From a virus: DNA of 64,000 nt. Where the stretch lies: the IMG/VR virus record IMGVR_UViG_3300020213_000034, positions 1 to 64,000 of that record, one strand, 5' to 3'. The notes beneath the pieces were generated by a model. That model was given only the letters and a program-made list of their open reading frames with translations, did not search any database and was not told the origin of the DNA. This document shows positions 55,005 through 63,581 of the stretch, piece after piece (position 1 is the first letter of the stretch; the number at the start of each line of letters is the position of its first letter). The translations under genes and the position numbers were made by a program.

Positions 55005-56974
55005 CCGATGCCAAGCCTCTCGGTCTGGCGCTCGACATTGCACAGATCAAACTGATCCATGGAGAGCTGGCCGCTGGCAACAAAGCGACCGCCGCAAATC
55101 TGCTGAAATACGCCATCGGTGACACGCCTGACGTGTCGCTGGATACCGAAGGCGAGAAAATCATCCGGATGTTCTTCAATGCCATGGTGGACGCCAACAA
55201 TTACGTCGGCGCTGCCGCCCTCTGCTGGGGCCCGCCCCTGTTTCACCCCGAGCTTCAGAGCGTGCGAGAAATCTTTGAGGCGGCTGCTGTCCAGCCACTG
55301 ATGCTATCGATGGGCGCCTCCTCCATGGGCAAGACTTACAATCTGGTCATCTTCTGTTACATGGACTGGCTGCGCGATCCGGAGTGGACCAGCGTGAAGC
55401 TGATGTCCCAGTCGGACAAGCATTTGACCGACAACGTCTGGCCTCACTTGATGCAGATTCATGAGTCGTGCGCGCTGCGTCCGGACGGCAAGGTGAAGGA
55501 CCTACCGTCTGATCTGTGGATGGGCATGGCGGATTGCGAAAAGTCCTACGGCTTCGCTGGCATGGCGTTCAAGCAGAGCCAGTTGTCGTCTGGCGCGTGG
55601 AAGGGATTCAAGCCCCAGCCCAAGCGCCCAATTACCGACCAGAACTTTCACCAGTTCGGACCGATGACCCGGCTGCGCGTGCTTATGGACGAGGCGCAGC
55701 AGATTCCTGAGGGCGTGTGGCAGGACCTGAACTCGGTCAAGGCATCCGTCGGTGCCGGCCGTGTGAAAATCTTTGCCGCCTTCAACCCCGAGGACGTGTC
55801 TCAGGCGGTCGTTCGGCGCGCTGAACCGACTGGCGGCTGGCATTCCGACCAGCAGGAGACGCTCTACAGCTACGAGTCCGCACAAGGCTGGTGGGTGGTT
55901 CGATTGGATGCCGCCAAGTGCGAGAACGTGGTGCAGCGTCGGGAAATCTACCCGGGCGTCATGCGTTACGAGGCCTTCCTAGATACGCTGAAGGGTGGCG
56001 GCGATGCCTCGCCCCGCTACTGGACGTTTGCCCGCGGCTTCCCGCCACTGCAGAACTCGGCCAACACAATCATCCCGCCGGATTGGGCGAGCACGCAGCG
56101 CGGTGAGGCGCTATACGTGGGTGACGTCATCAACGTGGCAGCGGTAGACTTGGCCTACCAAGGCGCCGACAAGGCGGTCATTGCCATCGGTCGCTGGGGT
56201 CTGGCGCATGGCTGGCGCGACCAGAAGGGCGCCAACCACTACTTCGAGAACCGGCTGAACCCGGGCCAGAAGCAGAGCCGGCACGTCCTGACCATCGACC
56301 AATTCTTCACGCTTCCGAAGAGCCTCGACGTCATGGGCGTGACGCAGCAGGTGATGGGGCAGTGCAAGCAGCTCCGCATCTCGGCCGAGTGGGTCGCAAT
56401 GGACTCCACTGGCAACGCCATGGCCACCTATTCCTATGCCTCCAAATACTGGGGCAAGGTGCTTGGCATCAACTGGGCGGAGTCCGCCAGTGAGACCAAG
56501 ATTCTGACCGATGACGTCATGATGGCAAAGGACAGGTTCGACGGAGTTCCGTCCGAGATGTGGTTTGCCACCAAGCACTGGCTGGACCCAAACGTGTGCG
56601 CGCTGCTGTTCAACGGCACGATTCAGGCGCCTGACATGTATAGCCAGATGACCACGCGCCGCTACAAGGGCATGCGCAATGGCCGCCTGCATGTCGAATC
56701 CAAGGATGAATACAAGGCCCGCAACGCCGGCAAATCGCCAGACGAAATGGACGCTGTCGTCATGCTGGTGCATCTGGTCAGGATGCGCGGCGGGATCACG
56801 CCCGGCATCATTGAGCAGAAGTCACGAAACGAGGGAAAGGGTGCGCCGCAAGCGACTACGCCCACTGACGAAAAGATCGACAGGGAGGAGCCGCTCGACC
56901 TCGAAGGTTCTCCGCTGGAAGCCGGTGACGACGTTCGCGGAGAGCTTGACCTTGGCGCCGAGGATGGGGGTTGA
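55001..56974 (+). CDS. terL: terminase large subunit
   Basis: 657 residues. Walker A LSMGASSMGKTYNLV near residue 100, Walker B LRVLMDEAQQIPEG near residue 228 and coupling motif IFAAFNPED. Then the nuclease domain: AAVDLAYQGADKAVIAIGRW (first Asp), WVAMDSTGNAMATYSYASKY (second acidic), SPDEMDAVVMLVHLV (third). Order and length match podovirus packaging ATPase/nucleases. The last + gene before the convergent region. Confidence 0.88.
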   Translation: MTDAKPLGLALDIAQIKLIHGELAAGNKATAANLLKYAIGDTPDVSLDTEGEKIIRMFFNAMVDANNYVGAAALCWGPPLFHPELQSVREIFEAAAVQPLMLSMGASSMGKTYNLVIFCYMDWLRDPEWTSVKLMSQSDKHLTDNVWPHLMQIHESCALRPDGKVKDLPSDLWMGMADCEKSYGFAGMAFKQSQLSSGAWKGFKPQPKRPITDQNFHQFGPMTRLRVLMDEAQQIPEGVWQDLNSVKASVGAGRVKIFAAFNPEDVSQAVVRRAEPTGGWHSDQQETLYSYESAQGWWVVRLDAAKCENVVQRREIYPGVMRYEAFLDTLKGGGDASPRYWTFARGFPPLQNSANTIIPPDWASTQRGEALYVGDVINVAAVDLAYQGADKAVIAIGRWGLAHGWRDQKGANHYFENRLNPGQKQSRHVLTIDQFFTLPKSLDVMGVTQQVMGQCKQLRISAEWVAMDSTGNAMATYSYASKYWGKVLGINWAESASETKILTDDVMMAKDRFDGVPSEMWFATKHWLDPNVCALLFNGTIQAPDMYSQMTTRRYKGMRNGRLHVESKDEYKARNAGKSPDEMDAVVMLVHLVRMRGGITPGIIEQKSRNEGKGAPQATTPTDEKIDREEPLDLEGSPLEAGDDVRGELDLGAEDGG

Positions 56975-56978
56975 TTGC

Positions 56979-57030
56979 TTCTCCTCGATTATATATCAGA
57001 GGATTTCTCCTCGATTATATGCCAGAGGAT
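56979..57030. terminator. tandem 26-bp repeat hairpins at convergence
   Basis: Two direct copies (56979-57004, 57005-57030) differing at two positions, each able to form TCCTC...GAGGA. They lie between the terminase stop and the leftward arm and may serve as bidirectional terminators. TTGACG with a GCCC-TTTAC-GGGC hairpin follows at 57069-57090. Confidence 0.55.
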
Positions 57031-57185
57031 GTTTCCGTTGGGCTTCCTGTAGGAATACCAAACTATGTTGACGGGCCCTTTACGGGCTAGCACGATCCGG
57101 GTCTCCAGTACTAGTGGGCCGTCGGGGAGACGCCACGCAAGCCAGCGTTGGTATAGATATTTAAGCATTTAGTTTTTATTGGATG

Positions 57186-57632
57186 TTACCCAAAGTTTGC
57201 GGCCATGGGACGGGCCTTGGTGAGGCAGTTGAGCCAGACTTCGTAGTTGGCCTCCAGCCGGCCACCGAAGGTGCGGATGAAGTCCTCCAGCTGTTCCTCC
57301 TGCTTGGAGGGGAGCATCATGATCTCCATATCCGACAGCTCGAGTATACCGGACGGCATTATCGCCTCCGCCTCAGCCCACCCGGGATAGAGGTCGATGT
57401 CCAGCTTCTTGTCTGCTGTGATGGGGTGGTCATGGCCCGCGCCATCTCGACACAGACAGAACATGCCTTGCTCTGTCTGCACGTAACCGTAGTCACTGGT
57501 GCTTACCTTGATGGCGGTCTCCTGCCCCTTGGATAGACGGGCTTGGTTGAATTCCTCAAGCGCCTGCGCAAGAGGGCCGGTCAGGTCGATGACGCTGACC
57601 GTGATGTTGGATTGCCTTCGTTGGCTTTTCAT
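57186..57632 (-). CDS. hypothetical protein
   Basis: 148 residues. Alternating strands and helices (ITVSVIDLTGPLAQALEEFN, DYGYVQTEQGMFCLCRDG, KKLDIDLYPGWAEAEAIM PS). No family recognised. ATGA overlap with the preceding gene. Confidence 0.7.
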   Translation of the reverse strand: MKSQRRQSNITVSVIDLTGPLAQALEEFNQARLSKGQETAIKVSTSDYGYVQTEQGMFCLCRDGAGHDHPITADKKLDIDLYPGWAEAEAIMPSGILELSDMEIMMLPSKQEEQLEDFIRTFGGRLEANYEVWLNCLTKARPMAANFG

Positions 57633-57940
57633 TCGTTGCTCCTTAGTCGGCGTTTCCGGGCGCGCTCTGCCCTGCTTGCTTCCTTCTTGGCTTTGCGATC
57701 CCGCAGCTTGGCCATCTTGGTCTGGTTCGCTTCGCACTTTATGAGGTAGACCCAGAGGTCTTCCATCGAGATGGCGCGGGCCATTTTCAGGCGCTGCGGT
57801 TTCAGCTGGATGAGGTCAGGGACGCTGCCGCCGTTACCCGGGAATAGGGTGACGACGATGCGACGGTTCTTGTCTCTGCCATGCGAGGCGGATAGCTTGC
57901 TATTGCTGACGCGCCTCACTGGTTTGTGTAGTATGGTCAT
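57629..57940 (-). CDS. basic hypothetical protein
   Basis: 103 residues from MTILHKPVRRVSNSK. KNRRIVVTLFPGNGGSVPDL resembles a phage protein type that binds via a short beta motif; the C-terminus is Lys/Arg-rich (MAKLRDRKAKKEASRAERAR). Likely nucleic-acid binding. Function unknown. Confidence 0.65.
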   Translation of the reverse strand: MTILHKPVRRVSNSKLSASHGRDKNRRIVVTLFPGNGGSVPDLIQLKPQRLKMARAISMEDLWVYLIKCEANQTKMAKLRDRKAKKEASRAERARKRRLRSNE

Positions 57941-57969
57941 GACGACTCGAACATTTCTTGCAGGTTCAT
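57937..57969 (-). CDS. possible 10-residue leader peptide
   Basis: ATG-AAC-CTG... encodes MNLQEMFESS, and its TGA overlaps the ATG of the next gene (ATGA), as for the real genes here. It directly follows the two-hairpin module. Too short to be certain. Confidence 0.3.
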   Translation of the reverse strand: MNLQEMFESS

Positions 57970-57990
57970 TTTTATGGTTGTTTTGAGGTA

Positions 57991-58034
57991 GCGGCATTGC
58001 CGCCTCATGACTGCCCCCCCGTGACAGGGGGCAG
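57991..58034 (-). other. two-hairpin intergenic module 1
   Basis: GCGGC-ATT-GCCGC (57991-58003) and CTGCCCCC-8 nt-GGGGGCAG (58011-58034). On the - strand it follows a stop and precedes an A/C-rich leader and start codon. One of five such modules. Confidence 0.7.
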
Positions 58035-58041
58035 GTTGAGG

Positions 58042-59001
58042 TTACAGTGCCATCGCCATCTTCAGGGCGCGCTTCTTGAGGCCAGCCCCGACGCCACCAA
58101 AGGTGGTGTCCAGAAACCGGCGCTCGTCCTTACCTTCCGACTCCTTGTAGACCTTGTGGTGGTCCACAAAGTCGGTTACCGCATTGACCAGATCGAAGGC
58201 CGTCTTGCCCTCGTTGCCCCGGCCGATCTTGAACAGCGCCATCATCTCGGCGGCGCGGTCCAGCTCGGTGTCCGTGACGTCATTTGCTTCCTTGTCCTTC
58301 TGGAACAGCCGCACGAACAGCTTGTAGGCCGCGTCGTGCGTCACGTTCTTGTTGGCCAGCGCCTCATAGATGGCGAATGTCGCCTCGGTGGCCGACGTGG
58401 CCCAGCCGATGGTCTCAATCGCCGCATTGATGCGGTCGGTCACGTTGCCCTGATGCGTCGTGAACAGCGCCGACTTGCTGTTCTCCGCCGCAGTCAGGGT
58501 GTTGTTGCAGACGACGCGAACGTCAGTCAGCGTGCCACGCACCCCCCGGCCAGCGTAGTGGCCGTTGGACAGCAGGATATACTGCTTGTGGTCGCTGCCT
58601 GCGAAGTTGCGCAGTCCGGTCTGGACGAGTGCCCAGACGATCCTGCCCCCGCGTAGGGAGCCGGCCGTTTCGATCACAGGCTGGAAGTCGCCAGTGCCCG
58701 GGGCTTGCGCCAAGGCTTCAGCGATTTCCAGCAGCTGGCGGTTCTGCAGCGGGGTCCAGTCCTTCGTTACGATGGACAGCACCTGCCGGGTGTCAGAGCG
58801 GCGAAGCAGGCGGAACCCGTCAAGGTCCACCATCTCACCGTCAAACACATGCTCGGGCATCACCTCCCAGTCGAGCCTTGCGGCTTTCAGGGCGGCTTCA
58901 GCCGTCAGCGCTTTGTCGGTCAAGACAGCGCCGAGGCCGTGCCACGGAACTCTGTTCCCAGCGGAGACCATGTGGTCATCCTTAGTCATTTCATGTGCCA
59001 T
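58042..59001 (-). CDS. DUF932-family phage/plasmid protein
   Basis: 319 residues. PWHGLGAVLTDKALTAEAAL, GRIVWALVQTGLRNFAGSDH, QYILLSNGHYAGRGVRGTLT and VCNNTLTAA match the DUF932 (TIGR03299, YfjQ-type) family found on plasmids and phages. The biochemical role is not established for the family. Flanked by hairpin modules on both sides, so probably a separate transcription unit. Confidence 0.82.
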   Translation of the reverse strand: MAHEMTKDDHMVSAGNRVPWHGLGAVLTDKALTAEAALKAARLDWEVMPEHVFDGEMVDLDGFRLLRRSDTRQVLSIVTKDWTPLQNRQLLEIAEALAQAPGTGDFQPVIETAGSLRGGRIVWALVQTGLRNFAGSDHKQYILLSNGHYAGRGVRGTLTDVRVVCNNTLTAAENSKSALFTTHQGNVTDRINAAIETIGWATSATEATFAIYEALANKNVTHDAAYKLFVRLFQKDKEANDVTDTELDRAAEMMALFKIGRGNEGKTAFDLVNAVTDFVDHHKVYKESEGKDERRFLDTTFGGVGAGLKKRALKMAMAL

Positions 59002-59018
59002 ATACTTGTTGGTTGTTT

Positions 59019-59058
59019 GCTGCGGGATTGCAGCATGTAGCCCCCTGTCACGGGGCTA
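59019..59058 (-). other. two-hairpin intergenic module 2
   Basis: GCTGC-GGGATT-GCAGC (59019-59034) and TAGCCCC-CTGTCAC-GGGGCTA (59038-59058). The loop CTGTCAC appears reverse-complemented (GTGACA) in module 1. Confidence 0.7.
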
Positions 59059-59067
59059 GGGATGCAA

Positions 59068-59793
59068 TCAAGCGCCATATTGGCTTATGACGAATCCGCT
59101 TGTGTCCTTCTTGCCGCGGCCCTTGGCGGTGAGACCGACGACAACGCCCTTGCCATCGAGGAAGCGCAGATCGCTCTCGTCTCCGCAGACTACGGGGAAC
59201 TCCTTCCACTCGGAAGGGAGTCCACCAGAGAATACAGCGGCGACGTTGCCGCCCCAGCGAAGAATGTCAAGGCACTGGTCCTCGTTTGATTCGCTGCGAC
59301 TGAACGTCAGGTGGTAGTTTTTCGGCATTGGCACGCCGGCAGACTTGCCCGCGAGAAACGCCATCATTCTCTTGGGGTTTTTGGTGTAGTCATAGAACTG
59401 AAGCGACGGATAGGCCTCCATCACTCCGAATTTTTCCCACGGGATGTCGCTGGTTGCGTTCAGCCGGGCACACGGGATCATGCGCCGATACTCGGCATCA
59501 TTGCTGAGCGTGCTTAGGTCAAACCGCAACTGCCTCAGGTATTCCAGCCGGTCCTGAAAGAACAGGCGGGTCTTCCTGATTCGCGCATCCTGCGACTTCT
59601 GCATGGCACCACGTCCTGCCGTGTTAAGGCAGGCCTTGATGCAGCCACTGCTGGCATGGGGGCAGACGTTGCCCAGACCGCTCAACTTGTGCGGAGCGAG
59701 GTAGGTCAGCCCCGTAAGGTAGCCGAACTTCTCTCCCTTCACAGTCTTGGGGTCGTGACCGACGCACAGCAGTCGGTATTTCTGATAGCTCAT
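59068..59793 (-). CDS. Gp88-like phage protein
   Basis: 241 residues. DPKTVKGEKFGYLTGLTYLA, CPHASSGCIKACLNTAGRGA and DARIRKTRLFFQDRLEYLR match the widespread phage family represented by mycobacteriophage gene product 88. The Cys arrangement C-x(6-7)-C-x3-C suggests an iron-sulfur or zinc site. Function unproven. Confidence 0.8.
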   Translation of the reverse strand: MSYQKYRLLCVGHDPKTVKGEKFGYLTGLTYLAPHKLSGLGNVCPHASSGCIKACLNTAGRGAMQKSQDARIRKTRLFFQDRLEYLRQLRFDLSTLSNDAEYRRMIPCARLNATSDIPWEKFGVMEAYPSLQFYDYTKNPKRMMAFLAGKSAGVPMPKNYHLTFSRSESNEDQCLDILRWGGNVAAVFSGGLPSEWKEFPVVCGDESDLRFLDGKGVVVGLTAKGRGKKDTSGFVISQYGA

Positions 59794-59809
59794 TTAGTCC
59801 TTGGGTTGT

Positions 59810-60208
59810 TCAGTCGATGCTGAGGTTGTTCATAAAGGCAAACTCTTCCAGTTTCGCACTCCATTTATGCGTGACGCAGTCGTCGTGAATGCTCTGGAGT
59901 TCTTTCAGGAACGACGCATCTTCGCTGGTTATCTCGGGAATCCCGAGGGAGTCGGCGATGGCCCGTAGCAAGCGCTTTGTGCGAGAGATAGGGCTATCGC
60001 CTTCAGCGCCCTCGCCTTCAGCGCCCTCGAGTGTAGGGGTCAGGCCCTCGAAGTCTGGGTGGTAATGCTCTGACGCGATAAGACACCCAACCGCGCACTT
60101 GAGGCCCTCGGCGGTTCGGTATCTGCACGAACCCCCCCACGTTTCTGCTTTTGCATTTTGCTTCAGGAGGTGCTTGCGCACCGTGTTGAATACTTCTTGT
60201 CTGTTCAT
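59810..60208 (-). CDS. hypothetical protein
   Basis: 132 residues. MNRQEVFNTVRKHLLKQNAK, then RYRTAEGLKCAVGCLIASEH (a common small-phage-protein pattern with C-A-V-G-C-L-I), and an acidic repeat TLEGAEGEGAEGD from a short DNA duplication. Function unknown. Confidence 0.7.
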   Translation of the reverse strand: MNRQEVFNTVRKHLLKQNAKAETWGGSCRYRTAEGLKCAVGCLIASEHYHPDFEGLTPTLEGAEGEGAEGDSPISRTKRLLRAIADSLGIPEITSEDASFLKELQSIHDDCVTHKWSAKLEEFAFMNNLSID

Positions 60209-60209
60209 G

Positions 60210-60401
60210 TTATTTTTTGGGTTGTTGAACCAGAGACACCGTGTCCTTGGTCCGGTTATACCAACGCAGGTGGCCGATCTGGTCGATGGCCTCCCACTTG
60301 GCGAAGCGCTTGTTGATGGTGACGACAACTATCGATGTGATAGAACCGTCAGGGTGCCACACCTTGACGCGCCAGTTCCGGCAGCAGGGGATCATTTTCA
60401 T
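60210..60401 (-). CDS. small hypothetical protein
   Basis: 63 residues: MKMIPCCRNWRVKVWHPDGS then VVVTINKRFAKWEAID. Beta-rich with two Cys near the start. ATGA overlap with the preceding gene. Confidence 0.6.
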   Translation of the reverse strand: MKMIPCCRNWRVKVWHPDGSITSIVVVTINKRFAKWEAIDQIGHLRWYNRTKDTVSLVQQPKK

Positions 60402-60697
60402 TTCTTTCCCTCCCGTTTGCTGGCGATCTTCAGCGGTTCTCCTTCGAGGCTGACGAGAGACTCGGGCCACCAGCCCGCGTTCTCGTCTTTGAACTGCTTC
60501 TGGCCAGATAGCCGTCCGGACTTGATGATCATGCTGGTCTGGCTGTCCCAGTCCACGTCAGTCCCGCCCTCCCATTCCGGTTCGAGCGTGCGATCCTTTT
60601 TGCGAGTGGCTTCGCTGCACTGGGCGATGCCGATGATGATGTCCACCTGCCCCACGATCCTGAGACCGTTGGGGGCAAACATTTGCTTGGCGCTCAT
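60398..60697 (-). CDS. hypothetical protein
   Basis: 99 residues. MSAKQMFAPNGLRIVGQVDI then IAQCSEATRKKDRTLEPEWE and GWWPESLVSLEGEPLKIASK. No family recognised; ATGA overlaps on both sides. Confidence 0.65.
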   Translation of the reverse strand: MSAKQMFAPNGLRIVGQVDIIIGIAQCSEATRKKDRTLEPEWEGGTDVDWDSQTSMIIKSGRLSGQKQFKDENAGWWPESLVSLEGEPLKIASKREGKK

Positions 60698-60987
60698 GAC
60701 GACACCCGCTTCTTGAGTTCGGCCTTAACCGACCGGGCGACGTCACCGCGCCACGTCTGGGCGTTGGCGAGGAAGTAGTTGACCACTTCCCGGCCGGGAT
60801 CGAAGCCGTAGTCGTCGTTGATGCTCTGCATGCTTCTCATGGCATCCAGATAGGGAACGGCGCCGAAGTAAACCTTCGGCTTCCAGTTGCCCCGGATGAT
60901 TTCGGCCAGCCCCGCAATGCTTTGCGTGCTGAGTTCTTCCGGGACCGGGACGACGCCTTGGCTAACTCTAACAGTTTCATTTTTCAT
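60694..60987 (-). CDS. hypothetical protein
   Basis: 97 residues from MKNETVRVSQGVVPVPEELS, or 102 from an ATG at 61002. Contains PYLDAMRSMQSINDDYGFDP and NAQTWRGDVARSVKAELKKR, a pattern seen in small phage proteins of unknown role. Preceded by hairpin module 3. Confidence 0.65.
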   Translation of the reverse strand: MKNETVRVSQGVVPVPEELSTQSIAGLAEIIRGNWKPKVYFGAVPYLDAMRSMQSINDDYGFDPGREVVNYFLANAQTWRGDVARSVKAELKKRVSS

Positions 60988-61017
60988 GTTGGTTGTTTGC
61001 ATGGCCGGGGAATCCAG

Positions 61018-61060
61018 CCTGCCTGTAGCCCACCGCTCAGAACGATGGGCTAGGAGCAGG
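61018..61060 (-). other. two-part hairpin intergenic module 3
   Basis: CCTGC and GCAGG bracket TAGCCCA-13 nt-TGGGCTA (61026-61052). In this copy the small hairpin is replaced by an extension of the main stem. Confidence 0.6.
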
Positions 61061-61468
61061 TTAGCTGTCGTACTGCAGTTTCGGGATGGCCGAAAGCAGC
61101 GCCTTGGGCGTGCCCTTCAGGGTCAGTTTCTTGTTGTCGGCGTCCCTGATTTCGATGGTCAGGCCGATGCCCTCCTCGTGCCTGATGTGGTAGACATACT
61201 CCTCGCCACAGTCTTTCGACTTGACGGGGTAGATGTATACGTTGCCGACTCCATCCTTGAGGTGGCAGACGAGCTGCGCCGCCAAGCAGCCCATGCCGTT
61301 GGCGCACTTTTCTGGGTTCTTTATGCCGAAACCGTTGACGACTACGAAGCCGTCGAGGAATTTGGCGAGGTCAAGGCCGAGGCCTTCCGGATAGCCGTCG
61401 AATTGACGGTAGAGCGTCAGGATGACTTTATCGTCATGATAGACGTGCGTTAGTGAGCGAGTTCCCAT
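61061..61468 (-). CDS. conserved phage protein (TRSLT family)
   Basis: 135 residues. MGTRSLTHVYHDDKVILTLY then RQFDGYPEGLGLDLAKFL is the hallmark of a widespread phage/bacterial family (TRSLT ... YRQ-x-DGYP-x-G). A beta-rich second half follows. Function unknown. Confidence 0.75.
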   Translation of the reverse strand: MGTRSLTHVYHDDKVILTLYRQFDGYPEGLGLDLAKFLDGFVVVNGFGIKNPEKCANGMGCLAAQLVCHLKDGVGNVYIYPVKSKDCGEEYVYHIRHEEGIGLTIEIRDADNKKLTLKGTPKALLSAIPKLQYDS

Positions 61469-61524
61469 GTTGTTTGTTTCCTTTTTGTGTCAGTGACCGA
61501 CTGACGGCGGGCCTTGCGGCAAGA

Positions 61525-61815
61525 TTACTTGAACACCGACCTGATAACGCTGTCGGGTGGGGGCGGCAGGCGGCGAGGTATCTCGCAGCTGAGCCGTTCC
61601 CAGTGAAGCGTGACGCGCTTGTGGTCGTCCTCAGAGGCGGGGACCTTTATGTCGTCGCCCTTGTTCCACTGTGGATTATTCCATGGGCCGCGGGATCGGC
61701 CGACTTCCCATGCCTCGCCAGCGCGATTTATCATGACGTGACCATGCAGGCCGAATGAGTTGGGCTTGTCGGTCACTGCCACGATCCGGAACTCGAGCGT
61801 TAGAGTGCGAATCAT
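61525..61815 (-). CDS. hypothetical protein
   Basis: 96 residues, beta-rich (MIRTLTLEFRIVAVTDKPNS, GLHGHVMINRAGEAWEVGRS). No family recognised. ATGA overlap with the preceding gene. Confidence 0.65.
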   Translation of the reverse strand: MIRTLTLEFRIVAVTDKPNSFGLHGHVMINRAGEAWEVGRSRGPWNNPQWNKGDDIKVPASEDDHKRVTLHWERLSCEIPRRLPPPPDSVIRSVFK

Positions 61816-62117
61816 TGTCTGCCCCCCGGTGAGTTGCGACCTTCGCTGGCCAGAAGGGACACCAGCAGCAGCGCAAGGATGCGGTGCTGGCGACGTTCGG
61901 CTTCAGATAGAGGCGCGGGATAGGAGAAATAGGCGTAGTGTGGGCGCTCCCAAGGTGGCATCATCCAGTGGTGGAAATATGCTTCCACATTGCTGTGCCA
62001 CACGTTTCGGTTGGCTACGCCAATGGCACCACAGCAGTAGATTTCCCTGTGATCGTCGATCAGCTCAGCCGCCTTGAGTAAGACGGCAGCGTATTTGTTT
62101 TTGTGTTTTGGTTTCAT
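61812..62117 (-). CDS. hypothetical protein
   Basis: 101 residues. KYAAVLLKAAELIDDHREIY CCGAIG then WERPHYAYFSYPAPLSEAER and a C-terminal LALLLVSLLASE segment that may pack on a membrane or partner. Preceded by hairpin module 4. Confidence 0.65.
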   Translation of the reverse strand: MKPKHKNKYAAVLLKAAELIDDHREIYCCGAIGVANRNVWHSNVEAYFHHWMMPPWERPHYAYFSYPAPLSEAERRQHRILALLLVSLLASEGRNSPGGRQ

Positions 62118-62121
62118 GGTT

Positions 62122-62165
62122 GCTGCATTGGCAGCTTACAGCCCATCGCTCTGACCAATGGGCTG
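62122..62165 (-). other. two-hairpin intergenic module 4
   Basis: GCTGC-ATTG-GCAGC (62122-62135) and CAGCCCAT-11 nt-ATGGGCTG (62139-62165). Confidence 0.7.
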
Positions 62166-62172
62166 GAGGTGC

Positions 62173-62667
62173 CTACCAGCTTGAGCGGTATTCGAAACTC
62201 CAGTCTTCGAACTTGGGGTTATTCAGGATTGATTCGATCATCTGAATTGTCTCCTGCGTTTCCGCATAATACCGCTCGTCCTTTTCGGTGGAGCCAAAGA
62301 AGAAACCGCTCTGCGGCTGAAGCGCCGTAGAGTCCGCTTTGCCCTTGTCTGCGATGGCCTTCTTGCACTCGTCAACCAGCTGCTGCAGCTGTACACGACT
62401 GACGTCATGCGGCATACACTTGTCTTCCCCGCCTTGAACCACATCCACAAACCACTTGTGGATGGCGTTTGCCTTTCGCCAGTAGCCGACGACGAACCTG
62501 ACGCGCCCCACGAACCTGACGCGCCCCGGTGGCGATACATCGGAAATGTCTTTTCGTGTCAGCCCCGACGCCTTGAGCAAGGCCGCGAATTGGGATTTTT
62601 CCTCTTCGCTGGCGTGATTGGAGCCGCTCGAGAATCGCTCGGCGGACAGATACATGTCTAGTCCCAT
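62173..62667 (-). CDS. conserved phage protein (GLDMYL family)
   Basis: 164 residues. MGLDMYLSAERF and VGYWRKANAIHKWFVDVVQG form the signature of a common phage protein family of unknown function. An 18-bp tandem duplication adds GRVRFV twice (VRFVGRVRFVVGY). The C-terminus is helical. Confidence 0.8.
   Translation of the reverse strand: MGLDMYLSAERFSSGSNHASEEEKSQFAALLKASGLTRKDISDVSPPGRVRFVGRVRFVVGYWRKANAIHKWFVDVVQGGEDKCMPHDVSRVQLQQLVDECKKAIADKGKADSTALQPQSGFFFGSTEKDERYYAETQETIQMIESILNNPKFEDWSFEYRSSW
62492..62527 (-). repeat. 18-bp perfect tandem duplication inside a gene
   Basis: ACGAACCTGACGCGCCCC occurs twice in a row, in frame, duplicating six residues upstream of the conserved YWRK motif. 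Confidence 0.9.
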
Positions 62668-62679
62668 GGTAGTGGTGGG

Positions 62680-63069
62680 TTAGTTGGTTTTTGCCTCTTT
62701 CACGGCTTCGGCCAGCTCCAGAATCTTCTCGTGAGAGAAGACCTGACATCCGACCGTGACGTTATCGCGTGTCACCGTGGCGACGTATTCTTCGTTGAGG
62801 TAGATGACGGCGGGCTTCGGGTGGATGAGCATGAGCGCGAAGAACGGGAAGCCGTAAATATCTCTATCTGGCATTTGGAGAACGATGTCCCCACTCACCG
62901 AATGCACCTTGAATTCATGCCCGACGCATTCGTCCATTGAGCGCTCCCACGAATTTACCCATCCCATCTCGTGATCATTCGCAGCGCGAATAACGCGAAC
63001 AGTGTCACCCGCTCGGATGCCACTGGCTTCTTGCATAGCAGCGTAAGCTGCTTTTATATTTATTTCCAT
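62680..63069 (-). CDS. hypothetical protein
   Basis: 129 residues. ASGIRAGDTVRVIRAANDHE then GWVNSWERSMDECVGHEFKV and GFPFFALMLIHPK resemble a small beta-barrel (KOW/SH3-like) domain found in phage accessory proteins. Function unknown. Preceded by hairpin module 5. Confidence 0.65.
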   Translation of the reverse strand: MEINIKAAYAAMQEASGIRAGDTVRVIRAANDHEMGWVNSWERSMDECVGHEFKVHSVSGDIVLQMPDRDIYGFPFFALMLIHPKPAVIYLNEEYVATVTRDNVTVGCQVFSHEKILELAEAVKEAKTN

Positions 63070-63081
63070 GTTGTTGTTTTG

Positions 63082-63125
63082 TGCCGCGGAATTGCAGCAT
63101 GGTGCATCCAGTTCGCCAGATGCAC
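63082..63125 (-). other. two-hairpin intergenic module 5
   Basis: TGCCGC-GGAATT-GCAGCA (one mismatch) and GTGCATC-10 nt-GATGCAC (63102-63125). Confidence 0.6.
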
Positions 63126-63135
63126 GGTGCTGGAA

Positions 63136-63309
63136 TCATGCGCCCCGTTGCGCTAGTTTTCTGGCGCGCTTGGCTTCGGCCTTGGCCAGAGCCTCTTTGT
63201 CCGCTTCCGTTGGGTCCACGGGCTCCGACGCGGGGATGGGGAACTGCGGTTTGTTTGTCAGCGGCCCACCATTGGCGGTGCGCCGCGGTCTGTAGGTTAT
63301 TGGTATCAT
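63136..63309 (-). CDS. small hypothetical protein
   Basis: 57 residues: MIPITYRPRRTANGGPLTNK then PQFPIPASEPVDPTEADKEA and a basic helix LAKAEAKRARKLAQRGA. Pro-rich linker followed by a charged helix. ATGA overlap with the preceding gene. Confidence 0.6.
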   Translation of the reverse strand: MIPITYRPRRTANGGPLTNKPQFPIPASEPVDPTEADKEALAKAEAKRARKLAQRGA

Positions 63310-63581
63310 GGTCGTGACTGTTTGGCGATCTTCACGGCTTCGTGCAGTTGCAGCGACTCGCCCACCGTGCGCCAGTATTTGGTGGTCTTGCCCTTTCTTC
63401 CCCATCTGAAAGATGCGGAGAACTTGGCCGCATTCAGCAGAAGAAACTTGCGGTGGTTGCATGGCTTGAACCAGTAGTTGCCGCGGTAGCCATGGCGACA
63501 GAGGGCGCGTGCCAGATTGGCGCCGCGCTTGTCTGCGGTGGTAATCCGCGCACCAGACGGTGCCGGCACGTAGGCGCTCAC
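63306..63581 (-). CDS. basic hypothetical protein, GTG start
   Basis: 91 residues from a GTG overlapping the upstream TGA (GTGA). LARALCRHGYRGNYWFKPCN then HRKFLLLNAAKFSASFRWGR is basic and aromatic; likely nucleic-acid binding. No family recognised. Confidence 0.6.
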   Translation of the reverse strand: MSAYVPAPSGARITTADKRGANLARALCRHGYRGNYWFKPCNHRKFLLLNAAKFSASFRWGRKGKTTKYWRTVGESLQLHEAVKIAKQSRP

